Source: Salipaludibacillus sp. LMS25 (GTDB taxonomy: Bacteria; Bacillota; Bacilli; Bacillales; Salisediminibacteriaceae). Taken from it: a DNA stretch of 64,000 nucleotides. Positions 52,613 through 61,424 of the stretch are shown here, piece after piece (position 1 is the stretch's first letter; each line of letters begins with the position of its first letter). The position numbers and the translations under genes were made by a program. The notes under the pieces are model-generated. The model was not told the origin of the DNA. It saw nothing but the letters and a program-made list of their open reading frames with translations, and made no database searches. The stretch lies in the NCBI RefSeq assembly GCF_024362805.1, contig NZ_CP093299.1:434001-498000 (forward strand). Reading direction: 5' to 3'.

Positions 52613-52683
52613 GTCATGCTTATAATCACTATTGAGCCCTTTCTACTCTTTCATTCATCTAGAAAAAGCCTTCTTGTTTTAGG

Positions 52684-52716
52684 ATAAAGATGAGAGTGTT
52701 CTCACTCCCATCTTTA
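52684..52716 (-). terminator. Attenuating terminator between pstS and pstC
   Basis: AAAGATGAGAGTG pairs with CACTCCCATCTTT; A run on the left gives a U run on the - strand transcript. Partial termination would keep PstS in excess, a usual arrangement for binding proteins. Confidence 0.8.
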
Positions 52717-52731
52717 TAAAATTATATTATG

Positions 52732-53733
52732 TTAGTTTATTGCTTGAACGTCGTTAATATAGTCTTCTAGTTCATCCTCCGGAAGAGGTGCGAAGCCTGT
52801 TTCTTCAGCAAACTGATCCGCTACTTTAAACACATACTCAGCAAAATCTTTTACTTCAGCTTTTTCACGTGCTGAGTTATAGCTCAAGTTTGTAAAAACA
52901 GGACGGGTGAAAGGAGCGTAATCACCATCTTCAGCAATTGTTTCAAGTGAAGGTGCAACAGGACCGTCACCAAAATCAACGGCTACCGCTTGCAGGTCAT
53001 CTGTATTGTTCGCATAATAACCATATCCAAAAAATCCGATGCCATACTCGTCTTCAGAAATTAAATTAACAAGTGTTGAGTACTCTTGTTGCAAATTAAT
53101 GGTATCAACTAAGTCTTGCTCTTCAATAATTTCTTCTACAAAAAATTCATGTGTGCCGTGATTTTCATTTGGTCCGTAAAAGTTTACTGGCTCATCTGGC
53201 CAATCGGAACGAATATCTGACCACATCACATTATCATCATCTGCATAATTCCCTGTGACGAATATTGATTTAATTTCTTCTTCTGTCATGTCAGAAGCCC
53301 AATCATTATCAGGATGAATGACGATCGTTAACCCATCTAACGCCACTTTGAACTCCTGTGTTTCAATGCCATTTTCTTCAAGTTCAGCGAGCTCTTCCTC
53401 TTTAATTTCACGCGATGCATTCGATAAATCTGTTTCACCAGCTACAAAGCGGCTCATTCCAGCGCTTGTTCCACCGCGACTCACTTCCACGCTGACACCT
53501 TCTTGTTCTTCTACCATATACTCTTCAGCTATTCTAGACATTAAAGGATATACCGTACCAGAACCGTCAATAATGACTGTGCCGGATAACTCTTCAGATG
53601 ACTCATTGTTATTAGCATTATTAGACTGAGTATTGCTGTCTCCCCCTGCTGTATTTTCGTTTCCACCGCAGGCTGCAGTGACTACCATAAGCCCTGCCAT
53701 TAAAAATGATAAGCTGTACTTTTTCAATTTCAA
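52732..53733 (-). CDS. pstS: Phosphate-binding lipoprotein PstS
   Basis: 333 residues, lipobox VVTAAC at about residues 16-21, Asn/Ser-rich linker to residue about 45. Phosphate-binding loops GSGTVYPL, SRGGTSAGMSRF and GPNENHGTHEFF match PstS; the domain is acidic overall. First gene of the pst cluster, preceded by a four-unit Pho box, so strongly induced in phosphate limitation. Confidence 0.96.
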   Translation of the reverse strand: MKLKKYSLSFLMAGLMVVTAACGGNENTAGGDSNTQSNNANNNESSEELSGTVIIDGSGTVYPLMSRIAEEYMVEEQEGVSVEVSRGGTSAGMSRFVAGETDLSNASREIKEEELAELEENGIETQEFKVALDGLTIVIHPDNDWASDMTEEEIKSIFVTGNYADDDNVMWSDIRSDWPDEPVNFYGPNENHGTHEFFVEEIIEEQDLVDTINLQQEYSTLVNLISEDEYGIGFFGYGYYANNTDDLQAVAVDFGDGPVAPSLETIAEDGDYAPFTRPVFTNLSYNSAREKAEVKDFAEYVFKVADQFAEETGFAPLPEDELEDYINDVQAIN

Positions 53734-53810
53734 CTTCCTCCTCTTAACGAGACTAGTATGTTATGATCCCTTGACCACAATTAAAGTATAAGTTTCATAT
53801 ATTAAGGAAG

Positions 53811-53849
53811 ATTGAATAGTAAGTAAATGCTTTGTAAAGTGTTTGTAAA
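53811..53849 (-). promoter_or_regulatory. PhoP box (four direct repeats) upstream of pstS
   Basis: On the - strand TTTACA (53849-53844), TTTACA (53838-53833), TTTACT (53827-53822) and TTCAAT (53816-53811), each separated by exactly five bases, match the TT(A/T/C)ACA-N5 arrangement bound by PhoP~P in Bacillus. Lies about 80-120 bases before the pstS start codon. Confidence 0.92.
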
Positions 53850-53861
53850 GGTTGTGGATAA

Positions 53862-53906
53862 AAAAGCACCTCTAGCATCGCGTTGGACACTAGTGGTGCT
53901 TCTTTA
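53862..53906 (-). terminator. Terminator of the MBL hydrolase/GNAT transcript
   Basis: AAGCACCTCTAG and CTAGTGGTGCTT form a 12-bp stem; A run before it on the + strand. Confidence 0.8.
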
Positions 53907-53965
53907 ACTGCATGAGATAGGGTATGAGAAAACATGCTAAGCTCTTTCTATTTAATGACTATGCA

Positions 53966-54706
53966 TTATAAGTGAAAAATAGCGCCTGTTGATGCAAGGG
54001 TTACCTGCTTACCATAACCTCTTTGAACTTCCGACTTAAGCTGATGATGGAAGCCAAAGTGGGGTAAATGACTTAGAAGCACAGACTTAGCTTGAGACGC
54101 CGTCGCTAGTTGAGCTACTTCTTCACTCGTCATATGACCAAACTGACTCCCATCTTGATCAGCGTAAAAGCTTGTTTCAGCAATCAATAAATCTGCCCTT
54201 TCAGCAAAAGGGATAAGCGCTTCGTCAAATGCTGTATCCGCCGTATAGACAAGGACTTTATCTGTAAGTTGACTTTCTATCTTCATTGCATAGCACGTTA
54301 TAGGATGCGCTGTTTTTTGAAAACTTACGATGAGCGACCCTATAATTAGTGGCGTAGACTCATTATAAGCAACTACTGACGTATAAGTAGCGCTTCCTAA
54401 TGAGTCAAATGCTTTCATATCATGATTGTGAGCAAAAATTTGTAGCGGTCTGTCTGTTTTTTCTAAGCTTATGTCAACGATGCGACTGTAGGTTAATACA
54501 CCTAAATCAGCCATATGATCATGATGGTAATGACTTAAAATGACACCATCCAACTCTTTTAATTCAATCTTATTTTGTAATTGGGCAACCGCCCCACTAC
54601 CACAATCAAGTAATACTTTCGTCTGACCTTCCTCTATAAGGAAACAGCTCGTTGCTTCATTGGCTTCAGGATAAGCTCCCCAATACCCTATAACAGTCAC
54701 CTTCAC
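53966..54706 (-). CDS. MBL-fold metallo-hydrolase (YhfI-like)
   Basis: 246 residues, metallo-beta-lactamase fold of the RNase Z-like group: HYHHDHMADLG binds the metals (HxHxDH), with further ligands in FQKTAHPITCY, DTAFDE and LLSHLPHFG. Resembles B. subtilis YhfI. Cytoplasmic. Substrate unknown; related proteins act on nucleic acids or cyclic phosphodiesters. 19 bases downstream of the GNAT gene on the same strand. Confidence 0.87.
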   Translation of the reverse strand: MKVTVIGYWGAYPEANEATSCFLIEEGQTKVLLDCGSGAVAQLQNKIELKELDGVILSHYHHDHMADLGVLTYSRIVDISLEKTDRPLQIFAHNHDMKAFDSLGSATYTSVVAYNESTPLIIGSLIVSFQKTAHPITCYAMKIESQLTDKVLVYTADTAFDEALIPFAERADLLIAETSFYADQDGSQFGHMTSEEVAQLATASQAKSVLLSHLPHFGFHHQLKSEVQRGYGKQVTLASTGAIFHL

Positions 54707-54725
54707 CTTATTTACCTCCTTGTTT

Positions 54726-55223
54726 TTATGATAGCCCCGTTATTAAGCTACGGCGTTCCAATAATAAGACGTCTTTCCAGTTACCATCAAGTTTAGCAAT
54801 CCGTTCACGTCGGCCAACTAAACGAAAGCCATTGTTATAATGAAGTTGCAGACTTCCTTTATTTTCAGGAAATATCCCTGATTGTAGTGTCCATATATGT
54901 TCCTTTTCACTTTCCTTAATGAGTTCGTTCAAAAGGACTGAACCAATGCCTTGTCCTCTTTCACTCCCTTTCACATATATACTCACTTCCGCTACTCCGG
55001 CATACACGCATCGACTAGACACAAACGTTAAAGCTGCCCATCCTACAACGACATCACTAGCTGTCATTACTAAACGGCATCTAGATAAATGTGAAGAATC
55101 CCATTCTTTCCATGTAGGCGCTTTAGTTTCAAATGTCGCTATTTTTGAGGCAATCCCTTCTTCATAGATCGTTTTTACTTGTGGCCAATGTTCAACCGTC
55201 ATCGCTCTGATATCTCTCCTCAT
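54726..55223 (-). CDS. GNAT acetyltransferase, phosphinothricin-acetyltransferase type
   Basis: 165 residues. RDIRAMTVEHWPQVKTIYEE start and VSIYVKGSERGQGIGSVLLNELI acetyl-CoA motif, then FPENKGSLQLHYNNGFRLVGRRERI and LDGNWKDVLLLER, the standard order in the phosphinothricin/methionine-sulfone N-acetyltransferase group. Substrate probably a small amine analogue; not determinable. Confidence 0.88.
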   Translation of the reverse strand: MRRDIRAMTVEHWPQVKTIYEEGIASKIATFETKAPTWKEWDSSHLSRCRLVMTASDVVVGWAALTFVSSRCVYAGVAEVSIYVKGSERGQGIGSVLLNELIKESEKEHIWTLQSGIFPENKGSLQLHYNNGFRLVGRRERIAKLDGNWKDVLLLERRSLITGLS

Positions 55224-55353
55224 TCGGCACCTCCGCTTACGTCTAGTTCTCCCAATTTAAATGTATGATTGTCCACAAGTATAACGTATAAAAACTTACC
55301 ATATTTCTGCTTTTCTTACTATTATCCTACCTTCTTATTCTTCATAGCACAAA

Positions 55354-55393
55354 AAAACTCTGACGATTATGTTTAAATAATCGTCAGAGTTTT
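55354..55393 (-). terminator. Terminator of the rplU-prp-rpmA operon
   Basis: AAAACTCTGACGATTAT and ATAATCGTCAGAGTTTT make a 17-bp perfect stem with a 6-base loop. Confidence 0.92.
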
Positions 55394-55402
55394 AACTTAA
55401 CA

Positions 55403-55705
55403 TTATGCTTCCTGCACTTCAGGATACACACTTACACGTTTACGATCACGGCCAACGCGTTCAAATTTAACAACGCCATCAACTTTCGCAAATAATGTGT
55501 CGTCTCCACCTTTTCCAACGTTCACGCCTGGATAAATTTTAGTGCCTCGTTGACGTACTAAAATAGATCCACCAGTAACAGATTGTCCGTCACCACGTTT
55601 TGTACCTAAACGTTTGGAATTAGAGTCACGACCGTTTTTTGTACTACCTACCCCTTTTTTCTGGGCAAAAAATTGAAGGTCTAATTTTAAGAACATGGTC
55701 TTCAC
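55403..55705 (-). CDS. rpmA: Ribosomal protein L27 (with cleavable N-terminus)
   Basis: 100 residues. The start [20 protein letters not shown] contains the Firmicutes extension cut after LQFFA by the protease Prp, which is encoded just upstream. Mature L27 then begins near QKKGVG and its tail enters the peptidyl-transferase centre. GGDTDLF-like [14 protein letters not shown] and GRDRKRVSV are typical. Last gene of the operon. Confidence 0.98.
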   Translation of the reverse strand: MKTMFLKLDLQFFAQKKGVGSTKNGRDSNSKRLGTKRGDGQSVTGGSILVRQRGTKIYPGVNVGKGGDDTLFAKVDGVVKFERVGRDRKRVSVYPEVQEA

Positions 55706-55714
55706 CTCCTGTAA

Positions 55715-56044
55715 TTATGAATCGATACGTATAAATTGGCTATACTGGTCCTCAATCGTTTTCATTGAGACAAGCATGCCATTTAATAGTAGTTGTACTT
55801 TCTCAAATGTGTCATGATTTAACCCATCAGGAACACGACAGCGGAGAAAGCCTCCGTCATCTTTCGTTTCAACCATCATCTTTGTATCACAAAGATCGGC
55901 AATGGCGTTCACTGCTCCAAAAGAAACAGCTGATACTCCTGCACAGACGAGATCATGTCCATAAGGACCTGATTCCGCATGGCCTTTCAGCGTAAATGTA
56001 TGGATTGTTCCATCGTCATTCCGGTTGAATGTTACATGAATCAT
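55715..56044 (-). CDS. prp: Ribosome-associated cysteine protease Prp
   Basis: 109 residues (YsxB family). Catalytic His and Cys are in GHAESGPYGHDLVCAGVSA (about residues 20-38). It cleaves the L27 extension and is always placed between rplU and rpmA, as here. Confidence 0.95.
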   Translation of the reverse strand: MIHVTFNRNDDGTIHTFTLKGHAESGPYGHDLVCAGVSAVSFGAVNAIADLCDTKMMVETKDDGGFLRCRVPDGLNHDTFEKVQLLLNGMLVSMKTIEDQYSQFIRIDS

Positions 56045-56055
56045 CGGCCTACACC

Positions 56056-56364
56056 TTAAGCATTAATCTTATCGATAATCACTTTTGTGTATGGCTGACG
56101 GTGACCTTGCTTACGACGGTAATTCTTTTTGGCTTTATATTTGAAGACAGTGATTTTTTTCGCACGATCATGTTTCTCAACCTTTGCAGTCACTGTAGCT
56201 CCGTCAATAAGGGGAGCTCCTACCTTCGTGTCATCTCCTCCGACGAGAAGAACACGGTCAAAAGTTACTGTATCACCTTCAACAACGTCAAGCTTTTCAA
56301 CGTAAACTTCTTGTCCTTCAGTTACTTTAACTTGCTTTCCACCAGTTTCAATAATTGCGTACAT
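56056..56364 (-). CDS. rplU: Ribosomal protein L21
   Basis: 102 residues from ATG 56364 ([14 protein letters not shown]), directly after GGAGGTGCGC; a longer frame to 56400 reads through the leader and is not used. Typical C-terminus [20 protein letters not shown]. First gene of rplU-prp-rpmA. Confidence 0.98.
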   Translation of the reverse strand: MYAIIETGGKQVKVTEGQEVYVEKLDVVEGDTVTFDRVLLVGGDDTKVGAPLIDGATVTAKVEKHDRAKKITVFKYKAKKNYRRKQGHRQPYTKVIIDKINA

Positions 56365-56480
56365 ATGCGCACCTCCTTCAATACTCAGACTCGCCATCAC
56401 AGGTGCACATGCGGTGCTTCAAACCTGATCTGTGCGGTTGCAGTTCTTTGGGCGCAGCCAAACAACTAACAAAGGAAATC
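56365..56480 (-). ncRNA. L21 leader (ribosomal protein autoregulatory leader)
   Basis: The - strand sequence before rplU contains GCGCCCAAAGAACTGCAACC, GCACAGATCAGG and GAAGCACCGCATGTGC with CACCTGTGATGG: structured GC-rich arms, unlike the flanks. This is the position of the Firmicutes L21 leader upstream of rplU-ysxB-rpmA. Fold inferred, not computed. Confidence 0.7.
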
Positions 56481-56535
56481 ATACCATAATGTAAAATGTC
56501 ATGTCAATGCTCCCATTATGAACCACCTTGCTTCT

Positions 56536-57999
56536 CTAGTCTTTAGTCCATAAGTTCCACGCTTCTTGCTCTTCCCCTTCAAATCGGATCTGAAAACCTT
56601 TTTCCGTAACAGCTCTTAAAAAAATCCGTTTAGAAAGAACCGTCTCCAACCACTTAAGACGACGTTTACCTTCATTTAAAAATAAAGCTAACGTCCCTTT
56701 ATGAACATCTACTACAACGGCAGGAGACTCAGAAGTACGGAGGGCAAAAAGTGCTTCCTCTAATTCCGCCGCTACTTCAGCTTCACTTTTTACAAGACCT
56801 GTCCCATCACACATTTTACAATTAGAGTAGATTATTTCATGTATCGCTTTACGTGTTTTCTTTCGTGTCATTTCTAACAGCCCTAATTGCGTAAAACCAA
56901 GGACATTTGTAATCGTCCGGTCAGGTTTAAGGGCATTTTTTAATGCATACATAACATCCTGTCTATCCTTTTCTAACGGCATATCAATAAAATCAATTAA
57001 AATAATGCCACCGATATCTCTTAATCTAAGTTGTTGCGCAATCGTTGAGACAGCATCAAGGTTGGTTTTTTTCGCAGTATCACTTAACCCTTGTTTACTT
57101 GTAAATTTTGCAGAGTTCACATCGATAACGGTCATGGCCTCTGTATAATCAATGTGAAGAGAACCACCATTTTTCAACCATAAAAATGAAGAAAGCGTTT
57201 TATCTAGCACTTTATCCAAGTCAAAATAAGTAAACAGGTTTTCTTTTCCTTGATAAAGGGTCACTTTATCCTCTGAATCAGAAGCTAAGCTAGCTGTCAG
57301 TTCTTTATAATCATTTATATCGTCAACAACAAATTGGGTCCCTTCGCGGTCGATAAAATCTCTAATCACACGTCTTATAACCGAGGTACTATTATACAAG
57401 ATAGTTATCCCCTCGTACCCTTGAGCCTTTCTCATAGTAGTGGTAAATTGTTCTCTTAAATAGGCAAGTTCTGCTTTAAGTGTAGCATTAGATGTTTTCG
57501 CAGCACTTGTGCGAATAATGATGCCTTCCTCATTTTCAAGGCAATCCCCAGCGATATCTCGTAACCGTTCACGCTCCTCATCCTGACTGATTTTCTTAGA
57601 GATAGCAATGTAATCTCCAAACGGTAAATAAACAAGGTATTTCCCAGGAAATGATAACTGTTCAGTCAATTTTGCCCCTTTTGTGCCAAACTCTTCTTTC
57701 TTTACTTGAACAATGATTGACTGTCCCTGCTTTAGTAACGAGGTAATCAGTTTTGATTGATGTCTTTCTTGTTGAAAACCAATTAATTCTTTTTTTAATA
57801 AAAATCCGTTTTTCTCTGAGCCTATATTAACAAAAGCCGCATCCATACCTGGTATAATTTTTTCCACTTTCCCTTTAATTATAATACCTGGTTTCAATAC
57901 ATCTGCCTTTCCTTCAAAAAGCCACTCGACGACATTTCCATTCTCAATGACTGCCCCTCGAATATCTTCAAAACGTCGGTGCAATACAATTTGTCTCAC
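56536..57999 (-). CDS. rng: Ribonuclease G/E family endoribonuclease
   Basis: 487 residues: S1 RNA-binding domain about 36-120 (GIIIKGKVEKIIPGMDAAFVNIG), then the RNase H-like and DNase I-like catalytic core with metal aspartates in TVIDVNSAKF and IILIDFIDMPLEK, and the zinc-link CKMCDGTG (about residue 405). Lacks the long C-terminal scaffold of E. coli RNase E. In B. subtilis no RNase E/G is present; its place between spoIVFB and rplU is found in several other Bacillaceae. Confidence 0.93.
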   Translation of the reverse strand: MRQIVLHRRFEDIRGAVIENGNVVEWLFEGKADVLKPGIIIKGKVEKIIPGMDAAFVNIGSEKNGFLLKKELIGFQQERHQSKLITSLLKQGQSIIVQVKKEEFGTKGAKLTEQLSFPGKYLVYLPFGDYIAISKKISQDEERERLRDIAGDCLENEEGIIIRTSAAKTSNATLKAELAYLREQFTTTMRKAQGYEGITILYNSTSVIRRVIRDFIDREGTQFVVDDINDYKELTASLASDSEDKVTLYQGKENLFTYFDLDKVLDKTLSSFLWLKNGGSLHIDYTEAMTVIDVNSAKFTSKQGLSDTAKKTNLDAVSTIAQQLRLRDIGGIILIDFIDMPLEKDRQDVMYALKNALKPDRTITNVLGFTQLGLLEMTRKKTRKAIHEIIYSNCKMCDGTGLVKSEAEVAAELEEALFALRTSESPAVVVDVHKGTLALFLNEGKRRLKWLETVLSKRIFLRAVTEKGFQIRFEGEEQEAWNLWTKD

Positions 58000-58168
58000 A
58001 ACTCATTACTCCAATCTTTAATCCCTAATATCTATCTACACATTTTTAAAAATTTCTGAAAGTTTCTATACCATTACCAAATCGCTTTATGTACGTTCAT
58101 ACTGTCTCCATGACATCACTTATATTATAAATGCTACTAAAAGTTATTGCCAATAAGATAAGCCCTTA

Positions 58169-59008
58169 CTATATAAGAAGGGCTAATGGAAAAGCTTTTT
58201 GCTGTCGATCAAAAAAAGCTTGAAGGACAAGTGTTTCATTTACACATTTTTCTCCGTTTTCAGTTTTCATTAAGAAGGTTACTTTTTTTTCTCGATAAAT
58301 CTCTTTTACCGCTTCAGACACGGTCATTTTAGAATGAACTAGCACGTTTTTTTTCTCTTTATTCAGTTGCAGACGCTGTCTTTCTAATAAGAAGCGCATG
58401 AAATGATAATGCCTCTGTCGCCATTCTAAGTATTGATGTACCCACAAAAAGCCTACGATAACCACTAAATTTAAATGAAATGGTAAGATAATGACTGCTA
58501 TAAACGTCATAATTATTAGCATGATGAGGGAAAAAATAGTCGTTAAACGGTAAGATTTTTGAAAGGGAAGAAAATAGCTCTGTAATGTAAAAAAAAGTTT
58601 ACCACCATCTAATGGTAATATTGGAATTAAATTAAATAATAGAATAGAAATATTATGAAATAAAAATAACCGATGATCTGCTTCAGACCAAATAGGTGTA
58701 TATGATAAATACATGCTTGCACACATCATCCATAAATGCTGCAGAGGCCCATTAAGGGTGACAAAAAATTCTTCTTTAATGGGGCGGTTTCCGTATTCCT
58801 CCATTTCCGCCACACCGCCGAAAGGCATTAGCTCAATTTTCCGAATCCGCCAACCATAATATTTAGCTGTACAAGCATGGCCTAACTCATGCACGAGAAT
58901 AATAAATAAAAGCATGAGGATTTCTTTAAATAAGCCTGCTAGACCACCAATACCTAAGATAATCCATAGTAAAGGATGAATTTTTATTAAGCGTAATAAG
59001 TTAATCAA
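58169..59008 (-). CDS. spoIVFB: SpoIVFB intramembrane metalloprotease
   Basis: 279 residues. Site-2-protease family: HELGH in IILVHELGHACTAKYY (zinc His and Glu, residue about 40), and the second metal site LIPILPLDGGKL (Asp). About six membrane segments and a C-terminal CBS-like domain (about 215-279). It cleaves pro-sigma-K in the mother cell, held inactive by SpoIVFA, whose gene overlaps its start by 8 bases. Confidence 0.95.
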   Translation of the reverse strand: MINLLRLIKIHPLLWIILGIGGLAGLFKEILMLLFIILVHELGHACTAKYYGWRIRKIELMPFGGVAEMEEYGNRPIKEEFFVTLNGPLQHLWMMCASMYLSYTPIWSEADHRLFLFHNISILLFNLIPILPLDGGKLFFTLQSYFLPFQKSYRLTTIFSLIMLIIMTFIAVIILPFHLNLVVIVGFLWVHQYLEWRQRHYHFMRFLLERQRLQLNKEKKNVLVHSKMTVSEAVKEIYREKKVTFLMKTENGEKCVNETLVLQAFFDRQQKAFPLALLI

Positions 59009-59849
59009 CGGAAATCACGTCAACCGGATCTATAAAAACATCCCCTTCTTTTAATGCAAAATAATAAATACCTGTCTCTTCATGTTCTGCATGTGACGAG
59101 ACACTCGCCAAAACATCCCCACTATCTACATGATCATATAGATTCACATAAATGTCTTCAAGCATGCCATACCATGACTCCCCCCCATCATAATGCCTTA
59201 CAATTACAACCTGTCCCCATTCATGTTCCTCATCTTCACCAATATAACGAATCACACCACTTCTTACTGCTTCAACGGCTTCTTCTAAATCTGTTTCAAC
59301 ATAAATCCCTCGCCCATTTTGCTCAAAAGTCTCTTTTATCGTCCCTGTTGCTGGTAAAGCATAGTGATTTGGGACCTGTTCTTCTAAATCGCCTGGTGCC
59401 ACCGTTTCCATTTGGGTAGGAAAGAGAGCTACTGGGCGTCCAAATAAATCTTCGTACCAAAGAGCAACACGTTCAAATTGAAATTCTTCTTTAAATTGCC
59501 GTTCCACAAAATGTCTCATTTGCTCTAAAGCTGGTGTACTCGTTTGCATAAGAATACCGATTATTAGAAAAAAACAAACACCGGCAAGTAGTTGCATTAT
59601 AAAAGTATCTTTGTTGAAGTAAGATTCTGTGGTTGGCTTTTGGAGCGATCTATCTTTTACCATATCAAATGAGTAGATAGTGGCCTCACGTTCTTCATCA
59701 TGCTTCATCTCCCACATTGACTGATTGTCACTCCGTAATCTCTGTCTCTGTACAGATTTGTATGGAAGTTTTTTCTCTTGACGTTTGCGTCTTCTAGCCT
59801 CCATTTTACGCTTTAACTTCGCAACTCTATCATTCATATAACTCCCCAT
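59001..59849 (-). CDS. spoIVFA: SpoIVFA, inhibitor/scaffold of SpoIVFB
   Basis: 282 residues: basic N-terminal tail (KLKRKMEARRRKRQEKKLP), one membrane segment at about 84-104, and an extracytoplasmic M23/LytM-like domain (about 165-278) that is the target of SpoIVB. Pairs with SpoIVFB in the forespore outer membrane. Overlap with spoIVFB indicates translational coupling. Confidence 0.93.
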   Translation of the reverse strand: MGSYMNDRVAKLKRKMEARRRKRQEKKLPYKSVQRQRLRSDNQSMWEMKHDEEREATIYSFDMVKDRSLQKPTTESYFNKDTFIMQLLAGVCFFLIIGILMQTSTPALEQMRHFVERQFKEEFQFERVALWYEDLFGRPVALFPTQMETVAPGDLEEQVPNHYALPATGTIKETFEQNGRGIYVETDLEEAVEAVRSGVIRYIGEDEEHEWGQVVIVRHYDGGESWYGMLEDIYVNLYDHVDSGDVLASVSSHAEHEETGIYYFALKEGDVFIDPVDVISVD

Positions 59850-60017
59850 CCTTGTCCAAAGGTATCGTCATAGTTTACCTTATGCCCGTCCAACCTTAGA
59901 TAGAACTTTCTTAATCACGAACATTTTCCAAACGTCAAAAGCTTCTTCACCTTACTACCAACATATTAGTGATATAAAGATTATGTCTTATTTTTATAGT
60001 AAGCCCGAAATATATTA

Positions 60018-60077
60018 CAATAAAGCTAAGCTTCAATCAGTGGGGGTTTTACTGCCCCTTAAGAGTGGGATAAAACT
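60018..60077 (+). repeat. Family-A short form
   Basis: ATAAAGCTAAGCTTC, CAGTGGGGGTTTTACTGCCCC, CTTAAGAGTGGGATAAAA. Nearly identical to 30315-30370. It stands in the 59850-60426 gap, otherwise without genes. Confidence 0.88.
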
Positions 60078-60245
60078 TCTTAACTAGGCCGCTTACATGA
60101 GTTTAATTGTGTGTGAACGTTACTTCTTAGGTATGGATAATGAGGGGAAGTGCCTTCTTCACTTGAGACATTTATCGTACTAGAAGGTGCCTATGAAATT
60201 ATATGTTGTTTAAGATGGATTTATTTTTTCAGTGTTTGAATGTGA

Positions 60246-60312
60246 AAAAACCCCTTTAATTAAAAAGACCCCTTTCACTATAGAAAGAGGTAAAAATGAT
60301 TTATAAGGGGTG
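60246..60312 (-). terminator. Nested hairpin downstream of minD
   Basis: ACCCCTTTAATTA and TTATAAGGGGT form an outer stem; CCCTTTC and GAAAGAGG an inner one; A run on the left gives U run on the - strand. Confidence 0.65.
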
Positions 60313-60426
60313 CTAACTAACATATTCAAATGACTATAACATGTGACACTTTACCATTATAGACATCTTCTGAAAGTATTTTTTATTCAAAAATTGTTTT
60401 AAAATGAAACTAAAGCTTTCCGAATT

Positions 60427-61227
60427 TCACCCTCGGATGCCAAGGAATTTCTTTAAGCGAGTCAACATTCCTTTATCGTCTTCTAAAGACATCAAAGGGA
60501 CCGTTTCTCCTGTAATTCTTCTTCCTATATTCCGGTAAGCTATTGACGCCTTACTTTTCGGATCTAATGCAATAGGTTCACCGTTATTAGAAGATTTGAT
60601 GACATCATCGTCATCAACTACAATCCCTAATAGATCAATTGCTAGTATAGAAACAAGCTCTTCTACATCCATGGCTTCGCCATTTTTCATCATATGATTT
60701 CTAATACGATTTATAACGAGTTTTGGCGGAGAAATAGTTTCTTCTTTTTCTAGTAAACCGATAATTCGATCCGCATCACGAACAGACGAAATTTCAGGCG
60801 TCGTGACTACAATTGCTTTATCTGCGCCAGCCACAGCATTTTTGTACCCTTGCTCAATACCCGCTGGACAGTCAATTAAAATATAGTCATAATCTTGCTT
60901 TAATTCATTTATTAATACTTTCATTTGTTCTGGTTCCACTGCCGATTTGTCTTTTGTTTGAGCAGCTGGAAGGAGAAATAGGCAATCAAACCGTTTGTCT
61001 TTTATTAACGCTTGTTGAAGTCGACAATTGCCGTCAACGACATCGACTAGGTCATATATGATTCTGTTTTCTAGACCCATTACGACATCCAGATTTCTTA
61101 AACCAATATCTGTGTCAACTAAACAAACTTTTTTACCTGACAAAGCTAATGCTGTCCCGATATTGGCAGTGGTCGTCGTTTTTCCGACACCGCCTTTACC
61201 TGACGTTACAACTATGGCTTCTCCCAC
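60427..61227 (-). CDS. minD: Septum site-determining ATPase MinD
   Basis: 266 residues. Deviant Walker A SGKGGVGKTTTTANIG, DTDIGLRNLDVVMG, DCPAGIEQGYKNA, and a C-terminal amphipathic membrane-targeting helix MLTRLKKFLGI. GTG 61227 follows GGGGAG. Recruits MinC to the poles. A family-B repeat lies between it and minC. Confidence 0.97.
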   Translation of the reverse strand: MGEAIVVTSGKGGVGKTTTTANIGTALALSGKKVCLVDTDIGLRNLDVVMGLENRIIYDLVDVVDGNCRLQQALIKDKRFDCLFLLPAAQTKDKSAVEPEQMKVLINELKQDYDYILIDCPAGIEQGYKNAVAGADKAIVVTTPEISSVRDADRIIGLLEKEETISPPKLVINRIRNHMMKNGEAMDVEELVSILAIDLLGIVVDDDDVIKSSNNGEPIALDPKSKASIAYRNIGRRITGETVPLMSLEDDKGMLTRLKKFLGIRG

Positions 61228-61275
61228 ATTATTCTCCCCTTTCTAACACCGATTAAACACCTGTATAATTAACAC

Positions 61276-61424
61276 CATTAACGAACCTTCAATCAGAGGG
61301 AACTTTCGTTATCCTCCCACTGATCGGTACTCGAGTGAATCAAGACATTAACATCCGTTATCTCCTGCCTATTTAGATTTATATCTCCTCAGGCCGGAGT
61401 TTTCGGACGGTTATCTGTGATAAA
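61276..61424 (+). repeat. Family-B element, copy B9, between minC and minD
   Basis: ATTAACGAACCTTCAATCAG, hairpin AGAGGGA / TCCTCCCACTGAT, linker GGTACTCGAGTGAATCAAG, ACATTAACATCCGTTATCTC ... GGAGTTTTCGGACGG and TTATCTGTGATAAA. Fills most of the 203-base gap between the two genes. Confidence 0.9.

Noticed and set aside
701..61424. Repeats as a CRISPR array
   Set aside because: Copies are scattered through the window, 100-165 bases long, palindromic and without regular unique spacers or cas genes.
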